Origin: Pseudomonadota bacterium
Lineage (GTDB): Bacteria; Desulfobacterota; Binatia; UBA1149
Length of the DNA stretch: 64,000 bases
Reading direction: 5' to 3'
Assembly: GCA_014382245.1 (NCBI GenBank)
Contig: JACNKC010000068.1
Location: 38,203 to 102,202 of the forward strand
Part shown: in pieces, positions 43,469-52,534 of the stretch
Position numbering within the stretch: position 1 is the stretch's first letter
How the letters are laid out: each line of letters opens with the position of its first letter
Made by a program: the position numbers and the translations under genes
Notes under the pieces: model-generated
What the model saw: only the letters and a program-made list of their open reading frames with translations
Databases searched by the model: none
What the model was told of the DNA's origin: nothing

Positions 43469-44671
43469 CTACAGGTACTTCTTCAGCTCGAGACGACCGA
43501 TCTGCTCCAAGTGAACCTCGTCGGGCCCGTCTGCAAACCTCAACGTACGCAACGCGGAGTAAATCCTGGCCAGGTTGAAGTCCTGGCAGACACCAGCGCC
43601 GCCGTGTACCTGCATGGCGTTGTCGACCACCTTCAGGGCCATGCGCGGAGCTGCTACCTTGATCTGCGCGATCTCGCTGCGGGCTTCCTTGTTGCCCACC
43701 GTGTCCATCAGCCACGCGGCCTTGAGAGTGAGCAAGCGTGACTGCTCTATGTCTATGCGCGCCTCGGCTATGCGGGCCCGGGTGACTCCCATCTCGGCCA
43801 GGTGGCGGCCAAAAGCCTTGCGCTCAAGAGCGCGCCGGCACATGGCGTCGAGCGCCCTCTCGGCCGCACCCACCGTGCGCATGCAGTGGTGAATACGCCC
43901 GGGGCCCAGCCTGCCCTGGGCTATCTCGAAGCCGCGGCCTTCGCCCAGCAGGAGATTAGCCACCGGCACGCGCACGTCCTTGAACTCGATCTCGGCGTGA
44001 CCGTGCGGCGCGTCGTCATAACCGAATACGCTGAGCATGCGCTTGATGTTTACACCCGGCGTATCGAGCGGCACCAATATCATCGACTGCTGCTGATGGC
44101 GGGCAGCGTCGGGATCGGTCTTGCCCATGAAGATCGAAATCTTCGCACGCGGATCACCGGCGCCCGACGACCACCACTTGGTGCCGTTGATCACGTACTC
44201 ATCACCGTCGCGCACTATGGTCGAGCAGATGTTGGTGGCGTCCGAGCTGGCGACCGCCGGTTCGGTCATGCAGAACACCGAACGGATCTCGCCCTCCAGC
44301 AAAGGCGCCAGCCACTCCGCTTTCTGCTCCTCGTTGCCGTAGCGCTCAATGACTTCCATGTTGCCGGTGTCGGGAGCCGAACAGTTGAATGATTCCGAGG
44401 CGAAGTGGCTACGCCCCATCAACTCGGCCAGCGGCGCGTACTCGAGGTTGCTCAGGCCGGCTCCCCGGCCGCTGTCGGGCAGAAAAAGGTTCCACAATCC
44501 GTCGGCCTTGGCCCTGGCCTTGATCTCTTCGAGCAAAGGGATGACACACCAGCGGCCGCCATCCTCGATCTGTTGCTCCAGCTCTTCCTCGTTGGGGTAG
44601 AGGTTCTCGTCCATGAAGGCACCAACGCGCTCCAGGTACTCCTTGGTCTTCTGCGAATATTCGAAATCCAT
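43469..44671 (-). CDS. Acyl-CoA dehydrogenase
   Basis: 400 aa of a subgroup close to the dehydrogenase part of ACAD10/11: long N-terminal [47 protein letters not shown], and the C-terminal [18 protein letters not shown] in place of the YEGT motif. ACAD10/11-type enzymes act on hydroxylated or unusual acyl-CoAs, so that kind of substrate is plausible. Convergent with gltD (13 bp apart). A divergent ferredoxin-reductase-like gene lies upstream. Confidence 0.87.
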   Translation of the reverse strand: MDFEYSQKTKEYLERVGAFMDENLYPNEEELEQQIEDGGRWCVIPLLEEIKARAKADGLWNLFLPDSGRGAGLSNLEYAPLAELMGRSHFASESFNCSAPDTGNMEVIERYGNEEQKAEWLAPLLEGEIRSVFCMTEPAVASSDATNICSTIVRDGDEYVINGTKWWSSGAGDPRAKISIFMGKTDPDAARHQQQSMILVPLDTPGVNIKRMLSVFGYDDAPHGHAEIEFKDVRVPVANLLLGEGRGFEIAQGRLGPGRIHHCMRTVGAAERALDAMCRRALERKAFGRHLAEMGVTRARIAEARIDIEQSRLLTLKAAWLMDTVGNKEARSEIAQIKVAAPRMALKVVDNAMQVHGGAGVCQDFNLARIYSALRTLRFADGPDEVHLEQIGRLELKKYL

Positions 44672-44858
44672 TGATTCTCCCCTGCACAGGCCCGCCGGGC
44701 TTGCCGTGTGTGCTTGCGCGCGGCGTTCGCCGCAGCGTAATGATCGTAGCGTAACTGTTTAACTAGCCGGAGTCCGCGGGTGAGACAACGTGAGGTCCGG
44801 CCCGGAACTCGCCGAACGGTGATTGTTAACCGTCGCCCGGGCCTGCTATCTCGCCGGT

Positions 44859-46079
44859 GTGCCCAGCTCAGGATTGCCACGAAACGTACTGGTCGTTGGC
44901 GCGTCACTTGCGGGCCTTAAGACCTGCGAGGGCCTGCGCGAGCGCGGCTTCGATGGAAAGCTCACCCTCCTGGGTGCCGAGTCTCATCAACCCTATGATC
45001 GCCCACCGCTTTCGAAAGAATTGCTTGCCGGACGTTGGGATGCCGACCAGCTAAGCTTGCGCCCCAACGGTCTTGGCGAGCTCGAGCTTCAGTATTTCCC
45101 GGGTGTCAGTGCAGCCGGGCTCGACCTCGCCGAGAGGAAGGTGCTGCTCGAAGACGATCGCCGGCTCGGCTATGACGCGCTGGTCATAGCCACCGGCGCG
45201 CAGCCGCGGACCCTTCCCGGTCTTGCCGGCAAAGCGCCATCGGGCCTGCACTACCTGCGCAGCCTCGACGACGCTCTCTGCCTGAGGTCCGCGCTGACCA
45301 GCGGCACGCCGCGCGTCGTCATCGCCGGCGCCGGCTTCATCGGCCTGGAGGTCGCCTCGACCTGTCGCGAACTTGGCCTCGAGGTAACGGTGGTCGAACC
45401 GAGAGCGTGGCCGATGGCGCGAGCGCTCGACCAGGCCACCGGCCGAACAGCGGCTCAACTCCACCGCGACCACGGCGTACAACTACGCTTGCAGCGGATG
45501 GTGTCCAGCGTGGAGGGAGCAGGCAGGGTAGAAGGTGTCGTTCTCGATGACGGCGAACGACTGGCGGCCGACCTGCTCGTGGCCGGTACCGGTTGCCAGC
45601 CAGCCACCGACTGGTTGGAAAAAAGCGGCCTGGCCCTCGAAGACGGCGTAATCTGCGACGAGTTCTGCAGGGCCGCCCCCGCTGTATACGCCGCCGGCGA
45701 CGTGGCGCGCTGGCAACACCGAGGCTACGGCGAGTCGATACGGGTGGAGCACTGGACCAACGCAGTCGAGCAGGCGGGATACGTGGCCGCTACCCTGCTC
45801 GAACCCGAGCCACGCCAACCGTTTTCGCCGCTGCCATTTTTCTGGAGCGACCAGCACGGCGTCAAGATACAGTTCGTCGGCCGCGCGGGCAGCGGCGACA
45901 CGCTTCAGCTAGTTAACGGCGACGAGGCCGAGTACAGGTTTGTTGCCTTGCAGGGCTTCCGCGATGGCCCACTCACAGGTGTGCTCACCTTTGCCCGGCC
46001 GCGCTACTCGATGATGTACGGCGAGTGGCTCAAGCAAGGCGTCTCGTTTTCCGAAGCGCTCTCCCGAGCCTCGGCCTGA
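44859..46079 (+). CDS. FAD-dependent ferredoxin reductase-like protein
   Basis: 406 aa of the rhodocoxin/putidaredoxin reductase group: FAD motif GASLAG (residues 14-19), YDRPPLSKELL, ATGAQPRTLPG, NAD motif AGAGFIGLE, AAGDVARW, VEHWTNAVEQ and a C-terminal reductase domain (FWSDQHGVKIQFVG). It moves electrons from NAD(P)H to a ferredoxin serving oxygenases, so it could feed the P450 in this window; no ferredoxin gene is adjacent. GTG 44859 is preferred; TTG 44823 would add 12 residues. Confidence 0.85.
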   Translation: MPSSGLPRNVLVVGASLAGLKTCEGLRERGFDGKLTLLGAESHQPYDRPPLSKELLAGRWDADQLSLRPNGLGELELQYFPGVSAAGLDLAERKVLLEDDRRLGYDALVIATGAQPRTLPGLAGKAPSGLHYLRSLDDALCLRSALTSGTPRVVIAGAGFIGLEVASTCRELGLEVTVVEPRAWPMARALDQATGRTAAQLHRDHGVQLRLQRMVSSVEGAGRVEGVVLDDGERLAADLLVAGTGCQPATDWLEKSGLALEDGVICDEFCRAAPAVYAAGDVARWQHRGYGESIRVEHWTNAVEQAGYVAATLLEPEPRQPFSPLPFFWSDQHGVKIQFVGRAGSGDTLQLVNGDEAEYRFVALQGFRDGPLTGVLTFARPRYSMMYGEWLKQGVSFSEALSRASA

Positions 46080-46141
46080 GAAAGGCCAACGTCGCAGGCC
46101 ATAAGACCCGGTCGGTTTTTTCTGCTAGGTTCGGTTGTCTT

Positions 46142-46633
46142 ATGGACGACCCCACAGCACCCGAACGAAGCCGTTTCGCCGAACTCGCCGCCGCGCAAGC
46201 GGATCCATGGGCGAATTTCCCAGACGATCACAAGGCGCTGTTCCCCAGCTACCTGGGATTGATACTGGAAGAAGTACGCGCCGACTACGCCAGGATGCGC
46301 CTGCCCTTTCGCGCCGAGCTCACCCAGCCCGCAGGCATGATGCACGGCGGAGCAGTGGTGGCACTGGTTGATACCTGCGTGGTGCCGGCCATAGGCAGCG
46401 CCTTCGAAGAACGACGCGCCCTGTTCACTATCGACCTCAGGACCGACTTCATGGCGCCGGTCATGGGCGACGCTATAGCCGAGGGCTGGATAGAAAAACG
46501 GGGGCGCTCAACGGTGTTCTGCCGGGCCGCTGTTCGCGACGAACAGGGCGAACTCTGCGCCACGGCCAGCCTGGTCTACAAGGTGGGCCGCGCCCTGAAA
46601 CTGCAAACGGCTCCTACGCCTGGTCGAGCTTGA
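46142..46633 (+). CDS. PaaI-type hotdog thioesterase
   Basis: 163 aa. The hotdog signature GMMHGGAVVALVDTC with the conserved HGG and Asp, then TIDLRTDFMAPV. Family members hydrolyse acyl- or aryl-CoA thioesters. The ATG at 46142 gives normal length; upstream sequence in frame is non-homologous. It is 62 bp behind the reductase on the same strand. The last 20 bp overlap the end of the convergent amidohydrolase-like gene. Confidence 0.82.
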   Translation: MDDPTAPERSRFAELAAAQADPWANFPDDHKALFPSYLGLILEEVRADYARMRLPFRAELTQPAGMMHGGAVVALVDTCVVPAIGSAFEERRALFTIDLRTDFMAPVMGDAIAEGWIEKRGRSTVFCRAAVRDEQGELCATASLVYKVGRALKLQTAPTPGRA

Positions 46634-47498
46634 GCACGCGCGCGGCGTTGTCGCGCAGGAAGCCCGGCCACACTTCGTCCTTGAGTGGCAGTTTTTCCAG
46701 CTCGGCAAAAATCCGCTCGAGACTCAGGCCCATGGGAAAGTAGCCGGCGTAGATCAGGCGGTCGCCGCCGCGCGAGTTGGCGTAGTCGATAACCTCCCCG
46801 GGGTAGTACCTGGGAGCGAAGGCGCTGGTCGAGTAGTACAGGTTGGGGTACTTGAGCATGAGCTTGACGATGAGCTCGGTCCACGGCTCGCAGCCGTGGC
46901 GGGTGACAAAGCGCAGCTCGGGAAAGAAGTAGCAAACCTCGTCTATCTGCTCGACGTGCTGGCAAGCCATGGGCAGGCGCGGTCCCGGCACGCCGGCGCA
47001 GACAAAAATGGGGATATCCAGGTCGACGCAGGCCGCGTACAACGGGTACATGCGACGGTCGGCGATGGGCACCTGCGGCAGGCAGCCTGCCGGAAACGAG
47101 GTGGCCGCCTTGACGTTGAGCTCCTTGACCGCACGCCTGAGATCGCGCACGCCTTCCATGCCCGTGTTGGGGTTCACCTGGTAGCTGCCGATAAACCGGT
47201 CCGGGTTTTCCTTGAGCGCGCGGCACAGGTCTTCGTTCTCGAGTGTCACGCCGACCAGGGCCTTGGCAATGCCGTACTTGTCCATCTCCGAGAGCGTGTA
47301 AGCAACGTAGTCGTCAAAGCGATCGCCTCTTTTTGTCTCGGGCACGTCCTTGAACATGTACTCGACCGGGAACTCGAACATCTCCCGACTCTCCTTGTCG
47401 AGCAACTGCGACTTCATGAAGTCGTACCACTTGCCCCGGTCGTTGCTGGGTATCGAGAGCATGGTGTCTATCACGCCTATGTCTTTGGGCATTGCCAT
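46614..47498 (-). CDS. Amidohydrolase_2-like TIM-barrel protein lacking the HxH motif
   Basis: 294 aa related to ACMSD-like amidohydrolases: DRFIGSYQVNPN, VKAATSFPAG, VTRHGCEPWTEL and a C-terminal DNAARVLKLD. The N-terminal DxHxH metal site is replaced by VIDTMLSIPSND, so metal binding is at least altered. This subgroup may be a non-hydrolytic or decarboxylase-like branch. The ATG at 47498 follows GGGGGAAG at 11 nt; an upstream in-frame codon at 47537 is less likely. Tail-to-tail overlap of 20 bp with the thioesterase gene. Confidence 0.72.
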   Translation of the reverse strand: MAMPKDIGVIDTMLSIPSNDRGKWYDFMKSQLLDKESREMFEFPVEYMFKDVPETKRGDRFDDYVAYTLSEMDKYGIAKALVGVTLENEDLCRALKENPDRFIGSYQVNPNTGMEGVRDLRRAVKELNVKAATSFPAGCLPQVPIADRRMYPLYAACVDLDIPIFVCAGVPGPRLPMACQHVEQIDEVCYFFPELRFVTRHGCEPWTELIVKLMLKYPNLYYSTSAFAPRYYPGEVIDYANSRGGDRLIYAGYFPMGLSLERIFAELEKLPLKDEVWPGFLRDNAARVLKLDQA

Positions 47499-47631
47499 CA
47501 GCTGTCTGTCTTCCCCCTGTCCATCGCGACGATTCAATCACGGCGCCCAAGGCCTGTACAGGACCGGGGCGACCGGTCCAAGCCCGTTACTTGCTCGATG
47601 TCCGCTTGCCGGTTACTCTCCGGGCGCCGCT

Positions 47632-48540
47632 ATGAACCTGGCCGACAGTACCATCGCCGTAACCGGCGCTACCGGCTCCCTGGGCCGCAACATAGTAGAA
47701 GTGCTGCTCGCCCGCGGGGCGCGCGTGGTAGGCGTGGTGCGCAACCCCGGCAAGGTGCCTGGACTGGCGGACCGAGTGGAGCTCCGGCGCGCTGAACTCG
47801 GCGACCGCGGCGCATTGGAAGAGGCGCTCGAGGGCTGCGACGGGCTGGTATCGAACGCGGGCATGCTCAACATCGGCCTGCAGAAATGGAGCGCCCACGA
47901 ACGCGTCAACGTGGACGGTATAGAAAACCTGCTGCGCGCAGCAGCCGCCACCGGCGCCCGGCGCGTGGTTCACATGTCGTCGATATCGGCCTACAGCTTC
48001 CCGGCGCGTAAACCCCTGGACGACGAGCCACCCCTCATGGATGGACTGAGCACGCGCCACCCGCTGAAGGTCTACCCGCTTTCCAAGGCCCTCGGTGAAC
48101 GACGCGCGTGGAAGATCGCCGACGAGTTGGGGCTTTCGCTGACCGCGCTCAGGCCCAGCGGAATATTCGGTGCCTGGGACACCGTGTTCTGGAGCAAGGT
48201 GCGAGCCCTTTACAGCCTGCCGTTGGCACCGGTACCGGTGGGCTGGCGCATAGGCTGGATCTACGCGGGCGACGTGGCCGAGGCCATCGCCCTGTCGTTG
48301 GAAAAACAGGCAGCCGTGGGACGCGCTTACAACGTGGCGGGTGACGCTTCTACCACGTTCTGGCAGTTACTGTCGGCTTGGCGACAGGCGGGAGGCCGCA
48401 GCCCGTTGGCCTGGCTTCCACTGCCGCTCCCCATGCGCCGGCACTACGACACCAGCAAGCTGCGGGAAGAGCTCGGCTGGCAACCCCGCGACCCCGAAAA
48501 CGCGATGCGTGACCTGCTCGCGCTCGAACAAAAACCTTAG
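47632..48540 (+). CDS. NAD(P)-dependent epimerase/reductase (extended SDR)
   Basis: 302 aa. Rossmann motif TGATGSLG near residues 10-17, SSISAYSFPARK, and catalytic YPLSK with the YxxxK spacing. LRPSGIFGAWD and WIYAGDVAEAIALSLE are typical of dihydroflavonol-reductase/3-beta-HSD-like extended SDRs. The substrate cannot be read. Its TAG stop directly abuts the TAG of the convergent SDR (ttagctag), leaving no room for a terminator. Confidence 0.8.
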   Translation: MNLADSTIAVTGATGSLGRNIVEVLLARGARVVGVVRNPGKVPGLADRVELRRAELGDRGALEEALEGCDGLVSNAGMLNIGLQKWSAHERVNVDGIENLLRAAAATGARRVVHMSSISAYSFPARKPLDDEPPLMDGLSTRHPLKVYPLSKALGERRAWKIADELGLSLTALRPSGIFGAWDTVFWSKVRALYSLPLAPVPVGWRIGWIYAGDVAEAIALSLEKQAAVGRAYNVAGDASTTFWQLLSAWRQAGGRSPLAWLPLPLPMRRHYDTSKLREELGWQPRDPENAMRDLLALEQKP

Positions 48541-49344
48541 CTAGCCCGCTCGCCCCTTGAACTCGTCCATTGCTCGATTGACACCCATCGCGTTGGCCAT
48601 GGCGTCGAGCAGGGGCACGGGAAGCAGGCGCATGGCTGGTAGCAAGCTGACCGACCAGGGCAACACCAGGCGTCGGCGACGAAGGCGTATGGCCCTCAGT
48701 ATGGAGCGCACCACTTTTTCTTCCTTGAGTATGGGCATCAAGCGGCTCTTTACGCCGTCAAACATACCGGTGTTTACGAAGAACGGGCAGATAACCGTGG
48801 TGCCCACGCCCGGGGCGAGGCTGCGCAACTCCACCCGCAGCGATTCGTCGAAACCGATCGCGGCCCACTTGCTCGCCGAGTAATCCGACAAGCGCGCAAC
48901 ACCCATGTAGCCCGACGCCGAGGCCAGCGTCACCACCTGCCCGGCGTTGCGCTCGATCATCCCGGGCAGGAACGCGCGCGTGACCCAGTACAAGGCCAGG
49001 GTGTTAACGGCGAAGGTCTGCTCGATCTTCTCGTCGGGAATGTCGAGCAGGTAACCGCCACTCACCACCCCGGCGTTGTTGACCAGCAGGTCTACCTCGC
49101 CCAGCTCGGCTTTCACCTGGGCAGCAACAGAGGCAACGGTAGCTCGATTGCTGACGTCGCAGCGGAATCCATGCGCTTCGCCGCCCTCGCTGTTTATCTT
49201 ATCGACAGCGGCCTGCAGGCCGGCCTCGTCAAGATCCCACAACACCACGCGAGCGCCGCCTGCGGACAACCCCCTCGCTATGCCCAGACCCATGCCGCTG
49301 GCCGCGCCAGTGACCAGCGCCGTACGTCCCTCGAATGCTTCCAT
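48541..49344 (-). CDS. Short-chain dehydrogenase/reductase (membrane-associated, retinol-dehydrogenase-like)
   Basis: 267 aa classical SDR. NAD(P) motif TGAASGMG (residues 12-19), NNAG, catalytic Ser in LASASGYMG and Y-x-x-x-K in DYSASKWAAIG. After the core, RAIRLRRRRLVLPWSVSLLP followed by a hydrophobic stretch suggests membrane association, as in the 17-beta-HSD11/RDH10-like group. It likely oxidises or reduces a lipophilic alcohol or ketone. Abuts the convergent epimerase gene with no spacer. Confidence 0.83.
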   Translation of the reverse strand: MEAFEGRTALVTGAASGMGLGIARGLSAGGARVVLWDLDEAGLQAAVDKINSEGGEAHGFRCDVSNRATVASVAAQVKAELGEVDLLVNNAGVVSGGYLLDIPDEKIEQTFAVNTLALYWVTRAFLPGMIERNAGQVVTLASASGYMGVARLSDYSASKWAAIGFDESLRVELRSLAPGVGTTVICPFFVNTGMFDGVKSRLMPILKEEKVVRSILRAIRLRRRRLVLPWSVSLLPAMRLLPVPLLDAMANAMGVNRAMDEFKGRAG

Positions 49345-49433
49345 CTGCCGAGCCTAGCCGTGGCCTGCAGGCAATGGAACGCGGCGTAAGGCCGGATAAC
49401 AACCACCCCTGCCCACGCCAGCAGGGAGGTCAG

Positions 49434-49919
49434 TCAGTCGCGGAAATTGACGTACTGCAGCGGCAGGTCGACCTTGAGGTCCTTGCACAGCTCGATGACC
49501 TCCTGCAGGTTATCTCGCTTCTTGCCGCTCACGCGCAGTTGATCGCCCTGTATCTGTGCCTGCACTTTCAGCTTGGCGTCGCGGATCTTCTTGCTGATCG
49601 ACTTGGCAGTGTCCTGGTCGATCCCCTGGCGGACGGTAATCTCCTGCCTGAGCGAGCCCCCCGATGCTTCCTCGGCCTTGCCGTAGTCGAGCGAGCGGGC
49701 GTCGACCTTGCGACGGGTGAGCCAGGAGCTCAGCAATTCGTGTACCTGCTTGAGCTTGAAGTCGTCGTCGGCTGTTACCTTGATGACCTCGGCGGACAGT
49801 TCCAGCGAGCATTTGCCACCCTTGAAATCGTAACGCTGCTTAATCTCACGCTGGGCGCTGTTAACGGCGTTGTCTACTTCCTGCATGTCGGTCTGCGATA
49901 CTATGTCGAATGATGGCAT
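49434..49919 (-). CDS. yajQ: YajQ-family nucleotide-binding protein
   Basis: 161 aa, full family length. Seen: MPSFDIVSQTDMQEVDNAVN, REIKQRYDFKGGKCS, and the second repeat KKIRDAKLKVQAQIQGDQLR with VSGKKRDNLQ. Members have two ferredoxin-like halves; a Xanthomonas homologue binds c-di-GMP. Here it is a lone gene, 89 bp after the upstream SDR on the same strand. Role in this organism unknown. Confidence 0.92.
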   Translation of the reverse strand: MPSFDIVSQTDMQEVDNAVNSAQREIKQRYDFKGGKCSLELSAEVIKVTADDDFKLKQVHELLSSWLTRRKVDARSLDYGKAEEASGGSLRQEITVRQGIDQDTAKSISKKIRDAKLKVQAQIQGDQLRVSGKKRDNLQEVIELCKDLKVDLPLQYVNFRD

Positions 49920-50070
49920 GGAGTCTTCATAGCGCGGGTGGCAGTTTTTCGGAAGCCCCGGGCCCGGGGAGGACCTGGCCCGGCCCGCAGCTTGGCAACA
50001 AAGGAGTAAACCCGGGCCGGCCTTGAACCGGGCGGCCGGGGCAGTAATTAATCAACCCGGCGCTGCAGGC

Positions 50071-51114
50071 ATGAAGGTATACGCGACAGTAGACGACGTG
50101 GCGCTGGGCCCCGACCGTATTGAAAACCTGGCGCTGCGGGCCGAGCAACTAGGCTTTGACGGGCTGGTGGTGGCCGAGGGCGTGCACGACTGCTTCGTAC
50201 TGGCGGCGCTCGCGCTGCGCGCTACCGAACGGCTGCAGGTGATGACCGGCGTCGCCCTCGCCTTTACGCGCAGCCCGATGAGCACAGCCATCGCGGCCTG
50301 GGACCTGGCCTCGATGTCCGACGGCCGCTTCGAGCTGGGCCTGGGCTCGCAGGTCAAGGGCAACATAACCCGCCGATACGGCATGCCCTGGTCGGCGCCC
50401 GCGGCGCGCATGACCGATTACCTGGGCGCACTGCGTGCCTGCTGGTGGGCCTTCCAGTCGGGAGAGCAGCTCGACTACCACTCAGAAGCCTACACGCTCG
50501 ATCGCCTGCAACCGTTTTTCAATCCCGGGCCGATAGACCAGCCCGACATCCCCGTCTACCTGGGTGCAGTACAACCCGGCATGCTGCGAGTCGCGGGAAG
50601 GCTGACCGACGGCATCATCACCCACCCCACCAACTCATCACCGCTCTGCCTGCGCGAACGCCTGCGCCCTCCCCTGGACGAGGGTGCTGCCGCAAACGCC
50701 GAGCGGGCAACACCAGATGTAATAGCGAGCTGCTTTGTCGCTACCGGCGCCAACGCCGCGGCCGTGGCCGCCGAGCGAGAGCAGATGAAACAGCTACTGG
50801 GCTTCCTGTTCTCTACGCCCCAGTACTGGCCCACCCTCGAGCTGCACGGTTGGTCGGAGCTGGGCGAAAAATTGCTGGCGGCCACGCGCGCGGGCGACTG
50901 GCAGAGCATGAACGAACTCGTGGACGACCGGCTGATGGACGAACTGGTCTTCTCGGGAACGCACGATGAGCTGGCGCCGTTGTTGCTCAACGCCTACCGT
51001 GGACTCGCCACCGGCATCACCCTGCGACTGTCGGCCGATTCACCCGGCAACGATGAAGGGCAGGCAGCCGACCGCGGCCTGGCCGGCCTGGTGGCCGGGC
51101 TGCAGGCCGGCTGA
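50071..51114 (+). CDS. Luciferase-like (LLM class, F420-type) oxidoreductase
   Basis: 347-aa TIM-barrel oxidoreductase: GFDGLVVAEGVHDCFV, LQVMTGVALAFTRSPM, GRFELGLGSQVKGNI and DIPVYLGAVQPGMLRVAG. The SQVKGN segment and overall layout match the F420-dependent TIGR03617 group. The ATG at 50071 matches the family start; an upstream in-frame start at 50023 is unlikely. It is the second of three luciferase-like genes in the window, pointing to an F420-rich metabolism. Substrate unknown. Confidence 0.82.
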   Translation: MKVYATVDDVALGPDRIENLALRAEQLGFDGLVVAEGVHDCFVLAALALRATERLQVMTGVALAFTRSPMSTAIAAWDLASMSDGRFELGLGSQVKGNITRRYGMPWSAPAARMTDYLGALRACWWAFQSGEQLDYHSEAYTLDRLQPFFNPGPIDQPDIPVYLGAVQPGMLRVAGRLTDGIITHPTNSSPLCLRERLRPPLDEGAAANAERATPDVIASCFVATGANAAAVAAEREQMKQLLGFLFSTPQYWPTLELHGWSELGEKLLAATRAGDWQSMNELVDDRLMDELVFSGTHDELAPLLLNAYRGLATGITLRLSADSPGNDEGQAADRGLAGLVAGLQAG

Positions 51115-51175
51115 AGGCTACTGGCGGCCGCGAGACCTGGCGAGCCATCCCCGCATACTTAATGTACTCCCGCGC

Positions 51176-51979
51176 TCAGTCCTCGTAGACGGGTTTACGA
51201 CCTTCGCTGCGGGCCTTGAGAAACTCGGCCAGGTTGTTGGTGGTCAAGCGCACCAGCAGCTGGTTGCGACTTTCCATTTCGATAGCAGCGTCGAGACTCG
51301 AGGTCTCGAGGTTGGACCACAGCACTTTCTTGGTCATGGCCACACCGTGCGTCGATAGCTCGCAGATGGCCGCGGCCATGTCGAGGCAGCTGTCCATCAA
51401 CGCGCCGTCTTCTACCACCCGGCTCACCAGCCCGATGCGCTCGGCCTCCTCGGCGCTGACTTTCCTGCCGGTGAGCAGTATCTCGTTGGCCCTCGACAAT
51501 CCCACTATGCGCGGCAACAGCCAGCTTATGCCCAGCTCGGTACCCGTGAGCCCGTTGATTATGCCCGCACCCCTGAAGCAGGACGACGTCGCAGCCACGC
51601 GAATGTCGCAGCCCAGCGCCACGCAGAACCCCCCGCCAACGGCCGGGCCGTTTATGGCGCCGACCACCGGCTGCCGCAGACCCTTGAGCGCCGGCACTAT
51701 GCCCGCCATGTAGTCCATGGCCAGGGTCGCAATGCGCGACATCGGCAGGCCGTCCGATCCGGGTGGCAGTCCCGTGTCGTCGAGATCCATACCCGAGCAG
51801 AAGCCCGCGCCCGCGCCGGTGAGTATGACCACCTTGCAGTCGTTGTCGCCCGAAACCTCGGCGAGGACGCCGTAAAGGTCCTCCACCATTGCAAAATTCA
51901 TCGGGTTCATGCGGTCGGGCTCGTTGAACCTCACCACGCTCACGTGTTCGCGGGGCTTTTCCAGTAGTACTCGCTTCAT
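51176..51979 (-). CDS. Enoyl-CoA hydratase/isomerase family protein
   Basis: 267-aa crotonase-fold protein. CoA/oxyanion elements FCSGMDLDD and [18 protein letters not shown]; a Glu is kept in [14 protein letters not shown]. As in the other crotonase of this window, the first hydratase Glu (GGGxEL) is missing, so isomerase or another crotonase chemistry is possible. Convergent with the luciferase-like gene; divergent from dtd. No dehydrogenase partner is adjacent. Confidence 0.82.
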   Translation of the reverse strand: MKRVLLEKPREHVSVVRFNEPDRMNPMNFAMVEDLYGVLAEVSGDNDCKVVILTGAGAGFCSGMDLDDTGLPPGSDGLPMSRIATLAMDYMAGIVPALKGLRQPVVGAINGPAVGGGFCVALGCDIRVAATSSCFRGAGIINGLTGTELGISWLLPRIVGLSRANEILLTGRKVSAEEAERIGLVSRVVEDGALMDSCLDMAAAICELSTHGVAMTKKVLWSNLETSSLDAAIEMESRNQLLVRLTTNNLAEFLKARSEGRKPVYED

Positions 51980-52081
51980 TCTTCCTCTTTAGCACAGCGC
52001 CCACCGCTTGTAACCGCCGCCCGTTGTTCAGTCCCGATGCCCTTTACCCCAGCGCCGGTTCAGGGCAGTTTTACTGCCGGC

Positions 52082-52516
52082 ATGAAGGCGGTCATACAGA
52101 GGGTGAGCCAAGCGCGGGTAGAGGTGGACGGAAGCTGCGTGGGCAGCATCGATACCGGTTTCGTGGTGCTCCTGGGCGTAGAACACGCCGACACCGCCGA
52201 GCAAGCGCGGGCGCTGGCCACCCGCGTAGCCGGCCTGAGAATATTTGCCGACGAAAACGGCCGTATGAACCTCGATCTCGCCCAGGTCAACGGCCAGGTG
52301 CTGGCGATCTCGCAGTTCACCCTCTGCGCCAACGAAAAAAAATCGGGGCGGCGGCCCTCGTTTACCGCCGCTGCGCCACCCGAACAGGCCGAGCCGATCT
52401 ACCGCGAGTTCTGCGAAGCGCTGCGCGGCCACGGATTGACCGTGGCCGAGGGTGTGTTCGGCGCCATGATGGACGTGAGCCTGGTCAACCAGGGCCCGGT
52501 CACGCTCATCCTCTGA
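52082..52516 (+). CDS. dtd: D-aminoacyl-tRNA deacylase
   Basis: 144 aa, standard length. It removes D-amino acids from mischarged tRNAs. The signature motifs are the SQFTL loop (ISQFTLCAN) and the C-terminal cross-subunit NxGPVT ([10 protein letters not shown]), which form the chiral proofreading site. [17 protein letters not shown] is the usual start; the frame runs upstream without homology. A single housekeeping gene, convergent with the alkylsulfatase. Confidence 0.94.
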   Translation: MKAVIQRVSQARVEVDGSCVGSIDTGFVVLLGVEHADTAEQARALATRVAGLRIFADENGRMNLDLAQVNGQVLAISQFTLCANEKKSGRRPSFTAAAPPEQAEPIYREFCEALRGHGLTVAEGVFGAMMDVSLVNQGPVTLIL

Positions 52517-52534
52517 AAGCGACAGGCCTCCCCT

